A stretch of DNA of 64,000 bases from Hypomesus transpacificus (lineage: Eukaryota; Chordata; Actinopteri; Osmeriformes; Osmeridae): contig NC_061081.1 of assembly GCF_021917145.1 (NCBI RefSeq), positions 9,138,100 to 9,202,099 on the forward strand, read 5' to 3'. Positions 12,743 to 26,300 of this stretch are shown in pieces. Below the pieces are notes generated by a model. The model saw nothing but the letters and a program-made list of their open reading frames with translations, was not told where the DNA came from and made no database searches. The position numbers and the translations under genes are program-made. Each line of letters starts with the position of its first letter. Positions within the stretch are counted from its first letter, which is position 1.

Positions 12743-13500
12743 TTAAATCCAAGATCTAAACTTATGTTAGCAATGTCAGTAGGATACAGCTGCAAAGGCT
12801 TGATGGGATTTTATGAAGACAAACATATTATGGATTTTACACAGACAGACATATTATAACCAGTTGTCATTTGAATGATTCATTATTTATGGCAAGTCCA
12901 CAATCATGTGCATTGTACTTTAGAGAAACCCTGTAATTACAGAATTTATTGCATCTTTTTTTGTACGTGGACAAGAACAGCATTAGTATGCGTGTAATCC
13001 CCATCCTGCTAGTTTCTCCATCTACTTACCTAACCACGGTGTCAGGTTTTACACCTAACGCTGTTCTTTCTAATATGTTTCCAACAGCTGCCGTCTTTGT
13101 GATTAATGTGTGGCTGGATATGTAACAGTGACAGCTTGGCTGGGGGTCAGGTAAAGTTCAGACCAAGCTCCAGCTGAATTAGCGATCACCGTCGCATTTC
13201 ATTCTCCTGACTGATAATGAAAACAAGTGATAATGAAAACAACTGATAATGTACCAATAATTAGGGTGAGGGAGGCTGGCCTGAGATCTGAGGCTGATGT
13301 CGGGTCATGGCTGTGGGCTCGCAATAGGGGGGTTTATTGACAAAGCTAAAAACGAATGGTTGGCCAGACGCCCAGGGTATTTGTATGTTGGTGTGTGCCA
13401 TGCTTCACTAGTGTCCCCCTGGCCAAACACAGGGCTGGGACAGAGTCTGAGGCGTTAGCAATGACTGTCAATCTGCCTGCTCTCAGGTTCGTGATAGACT

Positions 13501-13698
13501 TACATTACATTACATTTAGTCATTTAGCAGACGCTCTTATCCAGAGCGAATTACATTAAGTACAGGGACATTCCCCCCGAGGCAAGTAGGGTGAAGTGCC
13601 TTGCCCAAGGACACAACATCATGTGGCACGACGGGGAATCGATCCGGCAACCTTCTGATTACTAGCCCGACTCCCTCACCGCTCAGCCATCTGACTCC
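13501..13698 (-). repeat. tRNA-derived SINE, full-length-looking, minus strand
   Basis: On the minus strand it starts GTCAGATGGCTGAGCGG (A-box-like TGGCTGAGCGG). The B-box region reads GGATCGATTCC, then the TTGTGTCCTTGGGCAAGG body and a 3' tail with GATAAGAGCGTCTGCTAAAT. The tail ends in a short (ATGTA)-type repeat. It is one of the best-preserved copies in the window. Confidence 0.92.
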
Positions 13699-14358
13699 CT
13701 AGCTTCTACCTGACTTCTCTTAGCTTACGAGTTTATTAGCAAAACATGCTAACACACTGTCCCCCTGACGTAATAATTCTGGTAAAGATAGTGAACTGTG
13801 CTTCCCAGGTCTCTTGCTCCTTGTTTCTGACATGGTTTGCACATATTTGGGATGTGGTTTGGAGATGTTTGGGCATTAGTTGGGCTGTGGTTCCACAGTC
13901 ATGCACAGTGTGGGAGTGGACTAGCTGGGATTTGTAAGGGTATGGTTATCATAACTCACTCTATGAGGTCATCATTTCATCCCCTGGGCCATTAACACAG
14001 TCTGTGGAATTCCAGTTGTCCAAATATGATGTAATTTGTGATGTCATCCATCACTTTTTATACACACATACCTACACACACTCACACATACCTCCATTCC
14101 CATACCTTTTCCATTTCACAACTTTTCTTCTCACCTCACCATGTTAAAACCACCACAGTCCCATATTGAATGTTCTAAGGAGATTGTGTCCATGCCACAG
14201 GGGGGAGTGATGGAAAATTGCATCAGGCCTCCCAGTCAGACAGAGAAAGAGAGTGGTAGAGATTTCATTACTTTTGACCATTTCAGAATAAGATTGTTAT
14301 TTATTATTAATCAAGTCATTAGGAGGCTCAGGCTCTTCTGTGTGTGAGACTCATGTCT

Positions 14359-14361
<3 letters not shown>

Positions 14362-14402
<41 letters not shown>
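14362..14402. repeat. (CA)n microsatellite
   Basis: About 20 uninterrupted CA units. Confidence 0.97.
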
Positions 14403-14405
<3 letters not shown>

Positions 14406-14871
14406 GCCTTTGGCATAGGCTTGGCATAGGCTTGATTGACAGTGCCAAGGGACCAGGAGTGATTGCTGTAATGTAAGACATGAAGAATACTGAACTTGAC
14501 ACATCCCACATATGGTAATTCAAATTCCTGTGTAAAATAATTGACAGGAAGGAGTTTACAGCATTGTATGTACCCTCTTTCTGTTCCTGAAGGTCAGGGG
14601 CCTGCCCCGCTGTTGTGACTTAACGCAAACACCCCCATCCAACCCCAGCAATAGCTCCCCCTCTTACACATCACTATTTATACCCACAGCCCCCTGGTAC
14701 TGTCCCACCCTTCCCAACTGTCTGCTACCCACAATGCAACAGGAGATAAACCCTGTGTCTATCCATCGTCCTCCAGTATTCCAGTCTGTCCCCTGTTCTC
14801 TTAGCACCCCACCCCAACTTCAAAATGTTTAGCGACCCACCCCCCTCCACCCTCCTTACTGTCCACCTGTG

Positions 14872-14886
14872 CCCCCCCCCCCCCCC
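14872..14886. repeat. poly-C tract
   Basis: Fifteen consecutive C residues in a generally C-rich 14.8-14.95 kb stretch. The length is likely to be polymorphic or error-prone. Confidence 0.95.
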
Positions 14887-15390
14887 ACCACCTTTGCCCT
14901 GGCCTCCATTTCAACCCTTTTTGGCCGCAGTGCCCACCCCATGCCACCGACTCCCAACCTGCCCCTCTTCCCTGTGGTGACAGGGACTTACACAGATGAG
15001 CGGCCAAGGTTGTCCTCTGACAGACCAGCTGTAAGTCTCTTTCTCTCTGTTTCTCCCTCCCTCTCTTTCTCTCTGCTTTTTTTTCCTCTTTCTATATTTT
15101 CCTTTTTTCCCTATATTCACAGTGTCATACCCGTGTCTTGCTCTCAGGCTTTCAGAGGTAGACTCGCTGATGCAGTTGCACTGTCACGCTTGTCTCCGCT
15201 CTCCGCATTTTGCTCCCTCGCCTTGCCTCACTCTGTCCTTTTTTTGTTTCCTCTCCTTCTTTCTCTTCATTCGTCATTTACAGTGTTTTCTCCATCTCTT
15301 TTTCCAACCCTATCTCTGTCTATCTTTCTCCTCTGTCTTGCTCTGTCACTGACACTCACGCGCTCTCATTATTATACTTGCTCCCTGTTT

Positions 15391-15435
15391 CCCCCTCCCT
15401 CCCTCCCTCCCTCCCTCTCTCTCTCTTTCTCTCAG
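15391..15435. repeat. (CCCT)n and (CT)n tract
   Basis: CCCT tetranucleotide units grade into CT repeats, at the end of a pyrimidine-rich region running from about 15030. Confidence 0.9.
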
Positions 15436-16235
15436 AATAAACTAACACTTTGGCAGTTCTGTAGAGCTCCAGTATGACTAATGTGAATGTTTACTGCGCT
15501 GTCTGTATACCCATCATTGCTGGGCCTTGACACACCAACACACACCTCGCCTCGCTCACTATTGCAAAACACACACACATTGTAGATTATCCGCCCAATT
15601 ACACCCTTCTCTCTTTACTCATTTACACCCACCCCAAATTCGATGTCTTTCACCCAAACACACTGCTTTCTCCCTCACTCTTACACACACTCAGGCGTAA
15701 TCCATCCACTCCTTCTGCCTCCCTTTGGTACATCTGTCTCCTCCTGATGACCTCATGGTTAATCTGACTCTCGGAGTTGTGATTGTTCCAGCCCCAAGTT
15801 CGTGGTGATGATCCGTGGACACATCAAAAGAGGTCTGAAGTCGGGCAGAGTTCACATTTCACACCACACGCCTTTAGGATCCCATTGTATGCATTAGGAG
15901 AGGAATGCATTTGAGGATTCTGCATCTGCCAAGCTCAGCCTTGAACGGAGTAGACAGATTCACACCACCGCAGCACCACAGGGTCTCAGATCAGCGCAGA
16001 TGAAGGAGATGGGGCCTCTCGTCGACAGGCGTGTGTACCTGCGAGTGTGTCAGGTGAGTGTGTGACAGGTGTGTGGACTATTCTTTCCCAGATTTCAGTC
16101 GTTCGGCTGTGGGGGAGCAGAATCGGGAGGATATTCAGATGGAATCCACATGAGATGTGACCTTGTAACTAACGCTTCTGGATTTAGAGAGATGGACTTT
16201 GACATTGCAGGCTCCCGGCACAATGGATTCCTCAA

Positions 16236-16259
16236 GTGTGTGTGTGTGTGTGTGTGTGT
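16236..16259. repeat. (GT)n microsatellite
   Basis: Twelve GT units. Confidence 0.93.
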
Positions 16260-16974
16260 CCCTGACTAAAGAATCCTGTCCCCGTAGGTATTTACCTCCT
16301 TCTCCCTGAGTTGACCATTGGCCTTCTCTTATCATAGCCGTCAGCTGGAAGCTTCTTATCTGGGCTATCTTCTCTTATCTCCTACCTGGTGTCTTTACCC
16401 CAGGGGAGAAGAATGCATCCTTCCCTGACACTGAACACTCTCGCCACAACCCCCAGAGTTTCACTAGCCTTTAGTTTGAAAGTCAAAAGACCAAAACATT
16501 CCGAAATGATAATCCATTTCAAGAGGATTTTAAATGTAATTCCGAAACATAAGAAAAATATGCTGTTGTCTCATTAGACTGAAAAAAAAATCTAAATTAC
16601 TCAATTCATCAACAACAAAAGACGTCACATGGACTCAGACAATGTCGTAGTTTCCTAAAGAGAGCACTTATATGTTTGATGTGTCCAGGAAGAGATTATG
16701 TTGTTTATTCATTTAAGCACACAATGAAAAGCCTTATTGACAAAAGAGTCCTTATTCAAGTAGGCCCAAATGAGATAAATCCACCGCTGGCTCAACCTGC
16801 TCATCCCTTGATTGAGAGAATGCAATCCATGTCACAGGCACCCTCATACTCACATTAGAGGATGCGCTAGTATACCGACACACAGATGCATGCACACACT
16901 CACTTGCTCTCTCTTTCTGTCTCTATCACACACGCACATTGACATCTAACTATAATTCCAGGAATATTTGTGTT

Positions 16975-16995
16975 TGTGTGTGTGTGTGTGTGTGT
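16975..16995. repeat. (TG)n microsatellite
   Basis: About ten TG units. Confidence 0.9.
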
Positions 16996-17300
16996 CTGCC
17001 TGTGTGTATCTCAGTTATCTCAAGAACCGAGCGCTGTATGTTACAAGTCAGCCAGTGTCTTGCTCGGGACCCAAAGACATGCAGTGCCGCTTGTGACGTT
17101 GTTTCAGTGAGCTGTTCATTCATCCAAAGGTTTTGCCGCTATCTTGAATGTTCTCGCCAGTATCAACTGATAGTTTCTAACCAGTAGGTGATGGTATTGG
17201 TCAGCAAACAGATTGGTCTCATTTGTTACCCCTGCATCCCCACTCTTACTTTGTATTATATTATACTACAATAGCAGGAATATTTGTATGTGTGAAAACA

Positions 17301-17317
17301 ATATATATATATATATA
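17301..17317. repeat. (AT)n short tract
   Basis: Alternating AT run inside AT-rich sequence. Confidence 0.85.
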
Positions 17318-18511
17318 AATATGTATATAAATGCACAACTGCAGTAGTGTGTGTTGAAAACGCAGCAACAAGACTTAGAAACAAGATACTGCATACAGAA
17401 TGGATTTCACAAGACACAAACTGGCTCTGACTCTGGATAGGTTTCCTGAGTTTCTATGGGTTAGCCTTGTATCCATCACCACTTAGAACTAGGGAAATGT
17501 ACAAAACAAAGCACATTCTGTCAGAACAAGCAAACAATCTGAAAAATATAACAGGCACTGCTCTTTTTAACTAAAATTGCCAACTTACACACATCTCTTT
17601 CTGTTGTGCACTTACTCACTGACGTTGACCAAAAATCCCACAAATCCACTGTGGACGTTCTTATCATCCCAGCCTGCCTGAACAGGATTAGTAAATGAAA
17701 AGCATAAGCATGGGAACCATTTCCCCCCACACTGTCTTCACCCCTAAACCAGGTGTTGTAAGGGGGGACGGGGGGACGGGGGACGTCATCTAGGGACGAT
17801 GGGGGGATTACTTCCCAGAAAAAGAGCTGAGAATTGCAAGAGTCCCTTCCACGCTGCAGCTTTCTCCAAGCCCCCTCTGGTAAGGGTAACAAATCCCTGG
17901 AAATATTATAATAACTGTAACTTTGTATGGCTTGAGTTTGTGTGTGTGATGAAACTCCTTACGGGGCCTGTCTCTGTTACACAGATGACAATAAACAGCT
18001 TAGCTTGTGTTATTAGCTGTCAGTCTGTAAAACTATGTATTTTGTTCATGCGGTGGCTGATATCTGGAATATCGCATGGCCCATTTGTTGCTTGTAGATT
18101 CATGAGATGTCTCTATACTAACAGTCGGGTGGAGGGGCAAAGCTCTTTTCATTGCTTGTCTAAACCTTATGTGTGTCAAGACAAGCTAGGGAGGTAAACA
18201 CGCAGAATTGGCCTCTGATGAGCGTGGAATATCGACCACGTCCTGAGACCAAGTCCCCAGCGCCAGCTTAGATGGGTGGTTTAGTGGTGTCAATACAGAA
18301 GGTGAGGGAGTGGGGGATAAGCACAGAGAGAAAGAGGTAGGAGGAGGGATCTGGGCCACACCTAACTCTGTAAAGGCTCACAATATATTAGACACTGTCA
18401 CAAGGTCATCTTGGCTTTCAGGACCTGGACAGATATAAAGTATTGACCTTTCCATTTTAATTGACATTGACATTACAGTCAGTCACTGAGTATGTTTGAG
18501 TATGAGTTATT

Positions 18512-18514
<3 letters not shown>

Positions 18515-18548
<34 letters not shown>
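18515..18548. repeat. (GT)n microsatellite
   Basis: Seventeen GT units, followed by interrupted GT-rich sequence to about 18580. Confidence 0.96.
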
Positions 18549-18550
<2 letters not shown>

Positions 18551-20646
18551 TCGTGTGTGTGCATGTGCATGCGTGTGCATCTGTTCATTCCTTTTCGACC
18601 TTCTAAATGCCAACTGGACTAGGAATGCACTTTTGTAATGCCAGGAACAAACCATTTTGATCAGTGTGTGTGTTTGTGTGTTTTTGGTCCTAGTTGACAT
18701 TCTGGTTTTATGTCTAAGGCATGTCCAAAGATGTACAGGTCTGTGTTCTCCTGTGTATTTGCAGGACAACATGTGAACATGTCACCCACTTACATATTTC
18801 AAAACATTAGTGTAAATTACACAGACATTTTGGGGGAACAAATTGGTAGTGGAAGGTAGGAGAGTTGACATGGCATCCATTGGCGCATTCATCTGTGCCA
18901 TCTGGCTTCAGGACCCTGACAGATATATATGGAATGTTGTATTCCACTAGCGTTACTACAAATAAGGGACGATATCCCCCCTCAGAGAGCATGTTTATAA
19001 ACCCCAGCAGGTCTTTGGCTTTCCTGAGGTTCTGTTTTCATCCATATCAGCCTGTTTGGGAGGTTGGTAGATGGGTGGATTAGACTGTTGGGAGGGAAGG
19101 AGCGAGAGACAGAAATGAGAGGGGTTTAGTCTTGGTTCTGGAAGAAGCTGTTTGAGAAGCAAGCCATAGCTGTGCTTGTGCAGTAGAGATGTAAATATGC
19201 ATTCTCTCATTGTATGTCATCTTATGTTTGTGTGTTTTTTGACAACAAAACTACTGGGTATTTGTTTCAACCTTTAGCTGCAAAACATTATTATTATTAA
19301 TAATAATTCTCAGTCTACACTCTCACAGGAAACAAATATTTCAAAGTTATCTTTTATAGCAATTTTGGCACGCTGATTCCTTTCCTCATTTCTCATTTAA
19401 ATAGTACACTGTCTTCTCTCCCACTCTCACACCCCTCTAGTGCCCTGTGCTACTAGCATCCCTGATGATCCTCCCTGATGTAAAAGAGAAGTACTTCCAC
19501 TGAGGAACCCACCTGCAGCCCCTTCTCACTTCTGCTCAGAAGTGCCACTACTGGTAATTGGCAATAATCCCAATTGCAATTGGATGGCTCTCACACATGC
19601 TTACACTCCTTGAGAGACACTGTCACACATCTGCATACACACACTCCTACAGGACACCTGTGTAATCATAGTGTTCAATCCATCTTTGTATGAGGTAACC
19701 ACAATTTACAAAAAATGAGAGGAGAGTGACCACAATGTACTAAGCGCTGACACATGCCTCTGGTGAACAGTGATCATGATAACCATTTTGTGGAGTAGGT
19801 TTCAGAGTGACTGAACAGGAGCGAGGGGTTTTGTCCCTCCCGCTGGGAGCCATTTTAACAAGTCACATTAAATGAATGGCAGCCTCGTCAGATTGAGTGT
19901 CAACTTTGTCTGTCGTTGTTAATGTGATCATCAACAAGTATGAAGACACGCTTTCACCTCCCCAGTGTCTCACAAACACTCTCTCTCACTTTGTCACACA
20001 CACAGTGAAACATTTTATGCTGTTTATGATCTTCACACAACTCTTCTGGCCTGCACAGGGAAGGAATTCCTAACAGGGAGGGAGAGTCGAGTGTCCTAGA
20101 CAGGAGCAGGGTGGCCTTGGCAGACACACAAAGAAGGGCTTGTATTACCAAAGGCCAGAAGTTAATGAGATTTACGTGGAGGGGATTCAGTGTGTAGTTG
20201 TGTGGGCAGTTTAGAGAGCAGCGGTAGAGACACACACCTTTGCCACACACATGCCACACACATGCACAAGGTCCAAGTCTTACTCCTTGCCATGCTAAAG
20301 AGGTCTGGCTAGCTTTGATCCTGCTTCACTCAGAGTAAACAGAGTCACTATGACACCATGGACTCTTATCTCTCTTGTCCCACTGCTGTGTTGAGGCTCC
20401 CTCTCCATGCTTAGGATGCCACTCACACAGTGTGTGTGGTGGAGGGACTGTGTGTGATGCCCTTGGATTTCTATGCATGTCTCTGTGTTTATCTGTCGGC
20501 GTGTGTGTTTGTGCGTCTGTGTCTGTAGCTGTGTATGAATGTATGTGAGGATTATGCCTAATCAGTGCCAGAGGGACCTTTGGAGGGCTCTGTAGGTTTG
20601 TGCTTCTTACTTCACTTCTATTTATATATGTGTATGTGTGGATGTT

Positions 20647-20668
20647 TGTGTGTGTGTGTGTGTGTGTA
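20647..20668. repeat. (GT)n microsatellite
   Basis: About eleven GT units. Confidence 0.92.
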
Positions 20669-20718
20669 CTAGTCTCCAGACAGTGAGCTGCCTTAATCCA
20701 GACCCCTGTGTTTGTACA

Positions 20719-20733
20719 GTGTGTGTGTATGTA

Positions 20734-20772
<39 letters not shown>
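20719..20772. repeat. (GT)n / (GTAT)n compound microsatellite
   Basis: GT units, then GTAT units, then about 17 GT units. A CA run follows at 20918-20937, giving inverted GT/CA tracts about 150 bp apart. Confidence 0.95.
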
Positions 20773-20773
<1 letters not shown>

Positions 20774-20917
20774 TGTGTGACAGGCCCTAGGGAAGGCTGA
20801 CAAGCTCTGTCTGGATAGTCTGCCGTGAGGAGGAAGAGGGAGTGAACAGAGTGTATGAGCGTTGGCTAACTTGACACATGCTTGTGATACACTTTGAACA
20901 CCACAAACGCACGCAGG

Positions 20918-20937
20918 CACACACACACACACACACA
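20918..20937. repeat. (CA)n microsatellite
   Basis: Ten CA units. Confidence 0.92.
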
Positions 20938-22369
20938 TACCTTCATACAACAACAGTTACGGTAAAACACTAGTCTTCTCTGCCAGGCTTGCTGTATTGA
21001 TCTTCATCATGTTTAAGGGATCTATAATCAAGATGTTCCAGTTGGGTAATGAGTGACTAAAATACAAATGACAAAAGACCAGGTAAACAACATTTGTATG
21101 TGCTTCTCTAATAGCCTGGATTATGGACCTTCATTGTTTTTAAATCAACATGATGGTTGCCATGGTACTATAGATCAAATTTACAGCACACCCGTCCACA
21201 AATACAATCAATTGTTTTACATTTTGTATGAATTGTATTAAAGGTCAAAAAGATCTTCCGATGGCATTGAGATGCACTTATTGGTTGAGAAATATGGTTT
21301 GCATAGAATAATCTGTACAGTATCTACTCCTCTATTGTAGCCTAGGATGCTTTGTGTTACGTAATGACCTTCAGCTCATGGACGTGTTGGTAGAGAACTG
21401 GAAGGAGTTTGCCATGCAGTGGAGTCAGTCCATCGTTGGACACATGGTTAGATTTTTTATTTTTTTATTGCAATTCCAATTGCAAGGTCGTAGGAGAAAA
21501 TAAAAGGTCTCCAGGTCTCCACTGCAGTTATAACAAGACATGCATGCAGTATATGTGACCATGGAAACTCAAGCACTGTTACGTATAGCCCTTATCTACC
21601 AGAAAACACATTTCCTGTCATCTAAACTTTACTTTACTTTACAATACAGCCATTTATTTGCAAGATCACTGTTAAGGTCTCATAAACTACGGTTAAATTG
21701 AGAGTCCTTATACATATACGTACTTGTATAGTAGATTAAGTCATATCTTTCCACACACTCTCATATATACTTTCATTACCATCCTTCTGTCAAACACCTG
21801 CATTCCATACACTTATCTCCCCATCACTCACCCCCCCACACACACACACATACACACACCCAAACACTTCTCAAATGATAGCTTGCACAGTATGAGGATG
21901 CAAGAATCAAGGTTCACAAGGTGTCAGCTGTCTGGTCATTTCATTTGCATCCTCTGTCAAAGACATGTCAGTCTTAGCTGTCTTCCCACTGCATGGCTCC
22001 CTGCCAGAGTCTTACACACAGTGATGCTGGCCCTGAGGAAAGAGAAAGGCAGCGAGGGACGAAGGTAGGTGGAAGTGGCTGCAGAGATAGGTCGAGAGAC
22101 GGAGGAAGAAAGAAGGTGGAAAAGAAAGAGGATGAGGGAAAGACGGGAAGAAGAGATTGTAAGGAAGAGCTGGAGAGGAGAGGATGGGAGGCAGAGAGGT
22201 GAATGAGAGGGAGGGAGAACAAAGAAAGGGCTTCTAACCTTCGAGCAATCTGGGTGGAATCTGTGGACTGTGTTGTAGGTGTTGGTCAGTCACTGACCAG
22301 GTCTTGTACTGGCAGAAGAAGTCCTAGCACTGGACTAACACACAAGCACGCCGAAAATGCCTGAAAATG

Positions 22370-22550
22370 GTCAGATGGCTGAGCGGTTAGGGAATCAGGC
22401 TATTAGAAGGTTTGCCGGTTTGATTCCCAGCCGTGCAATATAACGTTGAGTCATTGGGCAAGGCACTTCACCTTACTTTCCTCGGGGGAATGTCCCTGCA
22501 CTGACTGTAAGTCGCTCTGGATAAGAGTGTCTGCTAAATGACTAAAATGT
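22370..22550 (+). repeat. tRNA-derived SINE, plus strand
   Basis: Head GTCAGATGGCTGAGCGG (A-box-like), B-box-like GGTTTGATTCC, body with TTGGGCAAGGCACTTCACC, and tail CTCTGGATAAGAGTGTCTGC followed by TAAATGAC. Same family as the copies at 13501, 23175, 31392 and 35236. Confidence 0.92.
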
Positions 22551-23174
22551 TAATGTCATGTAAAATCACAAGTAAGCTCCCCTAAAACCCATCTCTCACT
22601 TAACCAAAGACCTTGTGCATGATTGATTTACCTACATTTACATGACAATACAGGGTCGCAACAACAATGACTTAAATCATTTCTTGCTGTGAGCAAATTG
22701 AGTGAAATACCAGTATCAAATGTCATGCTGCAAATTAGAGAAGTGTTATTGTTTATTTGTCAATTTCCACACTCACCCATGCGTTAAGCTACTGTTGCAT
22801 TACTCCATGAAAATGGTTTCAGTGTCCCGAGGGTGAAGACTTGGATGGCCTCCCCATTTTAGGGCTGTTTCATATCATTGCATGTTTTTCCCTCTTTGGT
22901 GTCCTACTGGTCTATATGTTTAGCAGCATACTTTATATTTTTCGCTCTCTCTGTGTCACAGTGACCAAAGTGTATGAGCTCGTTTCATCAGGACAATATT
23001 CTAACAAAGGAAAAATCAATTGATGACGTGTAATCATAATAGTTGGTGAAAATGACTCACCAACCACTCGTCGCACCTTTCATGGACTGGTTACTGTCGT
23101 TGTCCCAGGCCTCTGGGAACACTCAGTGAACCATATGATTTGCTGGTGTCTCAAGTAGGGGGAGTCAGGGGGGA

Positions 23175-23360
23175 GTCAGATGGCTGAGTGGTTAGGGAAT
23201 CAGGCTAGAAATCATAAGGTTGCCAGTTCGATTCCTGGATTTGCATAATAACGTTGTGTCCTTGGGCAAGGTACTTCACCCTACTTGCCTTGGGGGGAAT
23301 GTCCCTGTACTTACTGTGAGTCGCTCTGGATAAGAGTGTCTGCTAATTGACTAAATGTAA
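23175..23360 (+). repeat. tRNA-derived SINE, plus strand
   Basis: Head GTCAGATGGCTGAGTGG, B-box GGTTGCCAGTTCGATTCC region, body TTGTGTCCTTGGGCAAGG and tail CTCTGGATAAGAGTGTCTGC, ending in TAAATGTAAG. It lies only about 620 bp after the copy at 22370, in the same orientation. Confidence 0.93.
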
Positions 23361-26300
23361 GTAGAGCCGTTATTGTTTATCGTTGTCAAGCAGAGATGAT
23401 CATGCAATGAACAGCTCATGCTGTTATAGCGATGTGACCCCTCCATCATCCCAAAGCCTATCTACACACTGTGGGAATGTGGTATCTTATGACCTTGTGT
23501 CCCATTGGGGGATAAGATAGTCTCAAAGCCAATGGTTGGGTCAGGTGGGAGCGCGTTTAATTAAACCCTTGACTCTGGTCACGGGTCATTCATGTGCTTC
23601 ATTTGCAGAGATGATTAGTGTTGTAATCTAAAGTCAAGGTTTACCTCCAGGGTGTTTTAGTTTTCAGCTACTGACTCTGCCTTCCATTGATCATTGGTAT
23701 TGTCACACTCTTTTAGATGTCGTCAAGCTTTTAAAGAAAATCCATGTGTTTTGATTGTTTTTATAGCAGGAAGGCACCTACCACTTTCTCTTGGCGGGCA
23801 TCATTCTGAAGTCTGTTAGCTAGTAATGACCAAGCTTGGAAACAGCGAATGACAAATCACTGTAAACAGACAACTTGATTGTGACGGAACATACCTTGCC
23901 CTTCAACCACCAGCCAGGTGAGTGTGGGCAATGAGGCCACCCTGTCACTGTGGTAGATAGTGAGAGAGTGGCTGAGAGGAAAATCCAATCTACCTTTTCT
24001 TTTATTGGATTCATTTAGCTGACATCTTATTCTTATTGGCAGACTTACAGACTCAGTAAATGTTTAGTCACCTCACCACCTGTGCGATTTGCTTAATGCA
24101 TTTTTCTGCAGCTTTCTCCCCAATTTATATGCTGTATTGGTGTTTAGAATTATTTCAAAATGGCCTTGGCAATGATGAGGAATGTGTGATTCAGTGTGGG
24201 GGGGTTAACACCGACCATCGCATTTTGGGAGAGGGTGTGGTCACAAAATGACAAATAATGTTTTGCTTATTACAGTCCAAGGCAGTCATGTTGGATTTGG
24301 TCTCCCATCATGCTTGACTGATCTTCAAACTAACATGGCTGCCAAAGTACATTTACTATGATGGTTTGGTTTTCTGGGTCAGACAGGGCCCTGGTCATCT
24401 CCTTCTTGACCTCTAGAACTCTTCTTCCAGTTATATCTAAGGAAAAGACTTGTAGGCCTGCCGTTGTTTGAACATTTGATTTTACTACCATACAAGCAGC
24501 ACTTGTATTTAGAAGTTGTATAATAGTTGTAGAAAATGACTTGAACATGGAACTAAGGGTTAAGAAAAAGACTATACCCTTTTAAATAAGTTCGTTTTAA
24601 ATAACACCGTCGCTTGGCGGCAGTCAGCTACGAGCAACAGACAAGCCACACAAAAGGCTTCTTTAGGCCCCTATGTTTGTCATCCCCTCAAGGCTTCCAG
24701 GGTCAATCACATGGAAGCAACAACAACAGGTGTGTTCTCCCACAATTGTCGAATATGGATGGGTTCAATGATCTCTTCACTTTGGAAGCCGTAGGAGGAG
24801 GCATCCAAATGAATGGACTCTATTGGCATTTCAGCAGCCAATCAATATCAAATCAAACCCGGTTGGACTTCATCAGTCTAAAAGCCTTTTGAAGTCCAAG
24901 TTTTGCTAACTTTTCTTTTAAATCCTGTTTATTTTTGGGATGGGTTTGGGGGAACGGAGTTCAAGAAAAAAGGAGGAGGAAACATAAAGAGATCGGAGAG
25001 GCTAGCTGTCTCTCTCTCTCTTTTTCTCTCTATCCATTTGGCCCTAGGGGAGTTTCTGAGAGCCTGGCCCAAAAGCCTTTGATGAGATGCAGGCTTTGAG
25101 GTTGAGGTGAAAGACTCACTCTCTTTCTCTCACTTTCCCTCACTCGAGAGAGCGTAATGACCTGCCCAACAAACCTCATGTCATATTTACCTAGTTGTTT
25201 GTGTAAGAGGTATCACAGTATAGTAGTTTGCAGGCTTGTTCTGCTCTATTGTGTTGTGTCTTGAGAGATGAACTCTCTGGATTACGGTCAAAACCGTATG
25301 ACGTAAAACCCCCCACACACACCCCCCCACACACGCACACCTCCTCTAACCTACTGTTAAATCATCATCATGCATGACCTATAACTGCCCCCAGGGACTC
25401 TCTGAGAACCCCCCCTCTCCCCCTAAAGTAAACTGCATTAGAAAACGAGGGAGTAAAAAGACTGGACCATGGTTGATTTTCAAATGGTGCTCCCTGGAGC
25501 GTTGGTGCCGGCATGGACGGAGGATGAGAGCCAATGACAGGGCTGGTAGGGAGGGCTGGTTCTGCACTACTAAAAATGGATCCCTCGGCTCACAGTCTCT
25601 GACAATTTAGCTGTGAGATTATGTTTGGGTCTACTTCAAAGGAGAAGCTCTAGTACGCATGGCAGGGAAGCCTTGGGCCACATACAAGTGCATTCTCTGC
25701 TAGCCTGCATCCAAAACGTGTTGGGGGCTCACCAGAAGCCATATGGTTTTTCTGACCGCACAGGGGGACCGGGGGACGGAAGGAGGAAAAAGAACCCTCT
25801 TTTCTTTTTCAAATGTAATTGTTATTCCTAACGAGCACTTTCTCCAGGTTTGTGATATTTGGTGGCGTCTGGAATCTCTGGGTGATGGATTCAAGTGAGT
25901 GGTTGTGCTCCTCAGTCTCTCAATAAGTACATCCCCCATGTGTGCTTTATACACGTGTTATTTATTTCGCTATCTCTACTTATACCATATATATCTTTCC
26001 CATATTCCTTTTTATTTCATATTTTCCATTTTAACGTCCACTCCTTTACCCCTCTTTCTCACCCCCTCCTTTACTCCTTGTCTTTGGCACCAAACCATTC
26101 TTCAGGGAGGTGGGTGACAGATCAAAACTGACCCCCGTTCAAAGTGGATCCTATCAAGGTCATTCTTTGGGAACAGAGAGGTAATGGAAAGGAGGAAGTA
26201 AAGAGAGAACAAATTGCGTTGTGTGGGTGCTTTTGTTTGTTTGTGTGTGTATCTGCTTGAGCATCAGGGCGCGCATACTGTGGATGCATGTTCGTTTGTG

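Noticed and set aside
14869..15477. 202-codon plus-strand open frame rich in Ser, Leu, Phe and Pro
   Set aside because: Produced by pyrimidine-rich and CT/CCCT repeat sequence, and parallel frames are open too.
22370..22440. tRNA gene (A and B box present)
   Set aside because: The sequence continues into the SINE body and tail, and the cloverleaf is not intact. The same holds for the other SINE heads.
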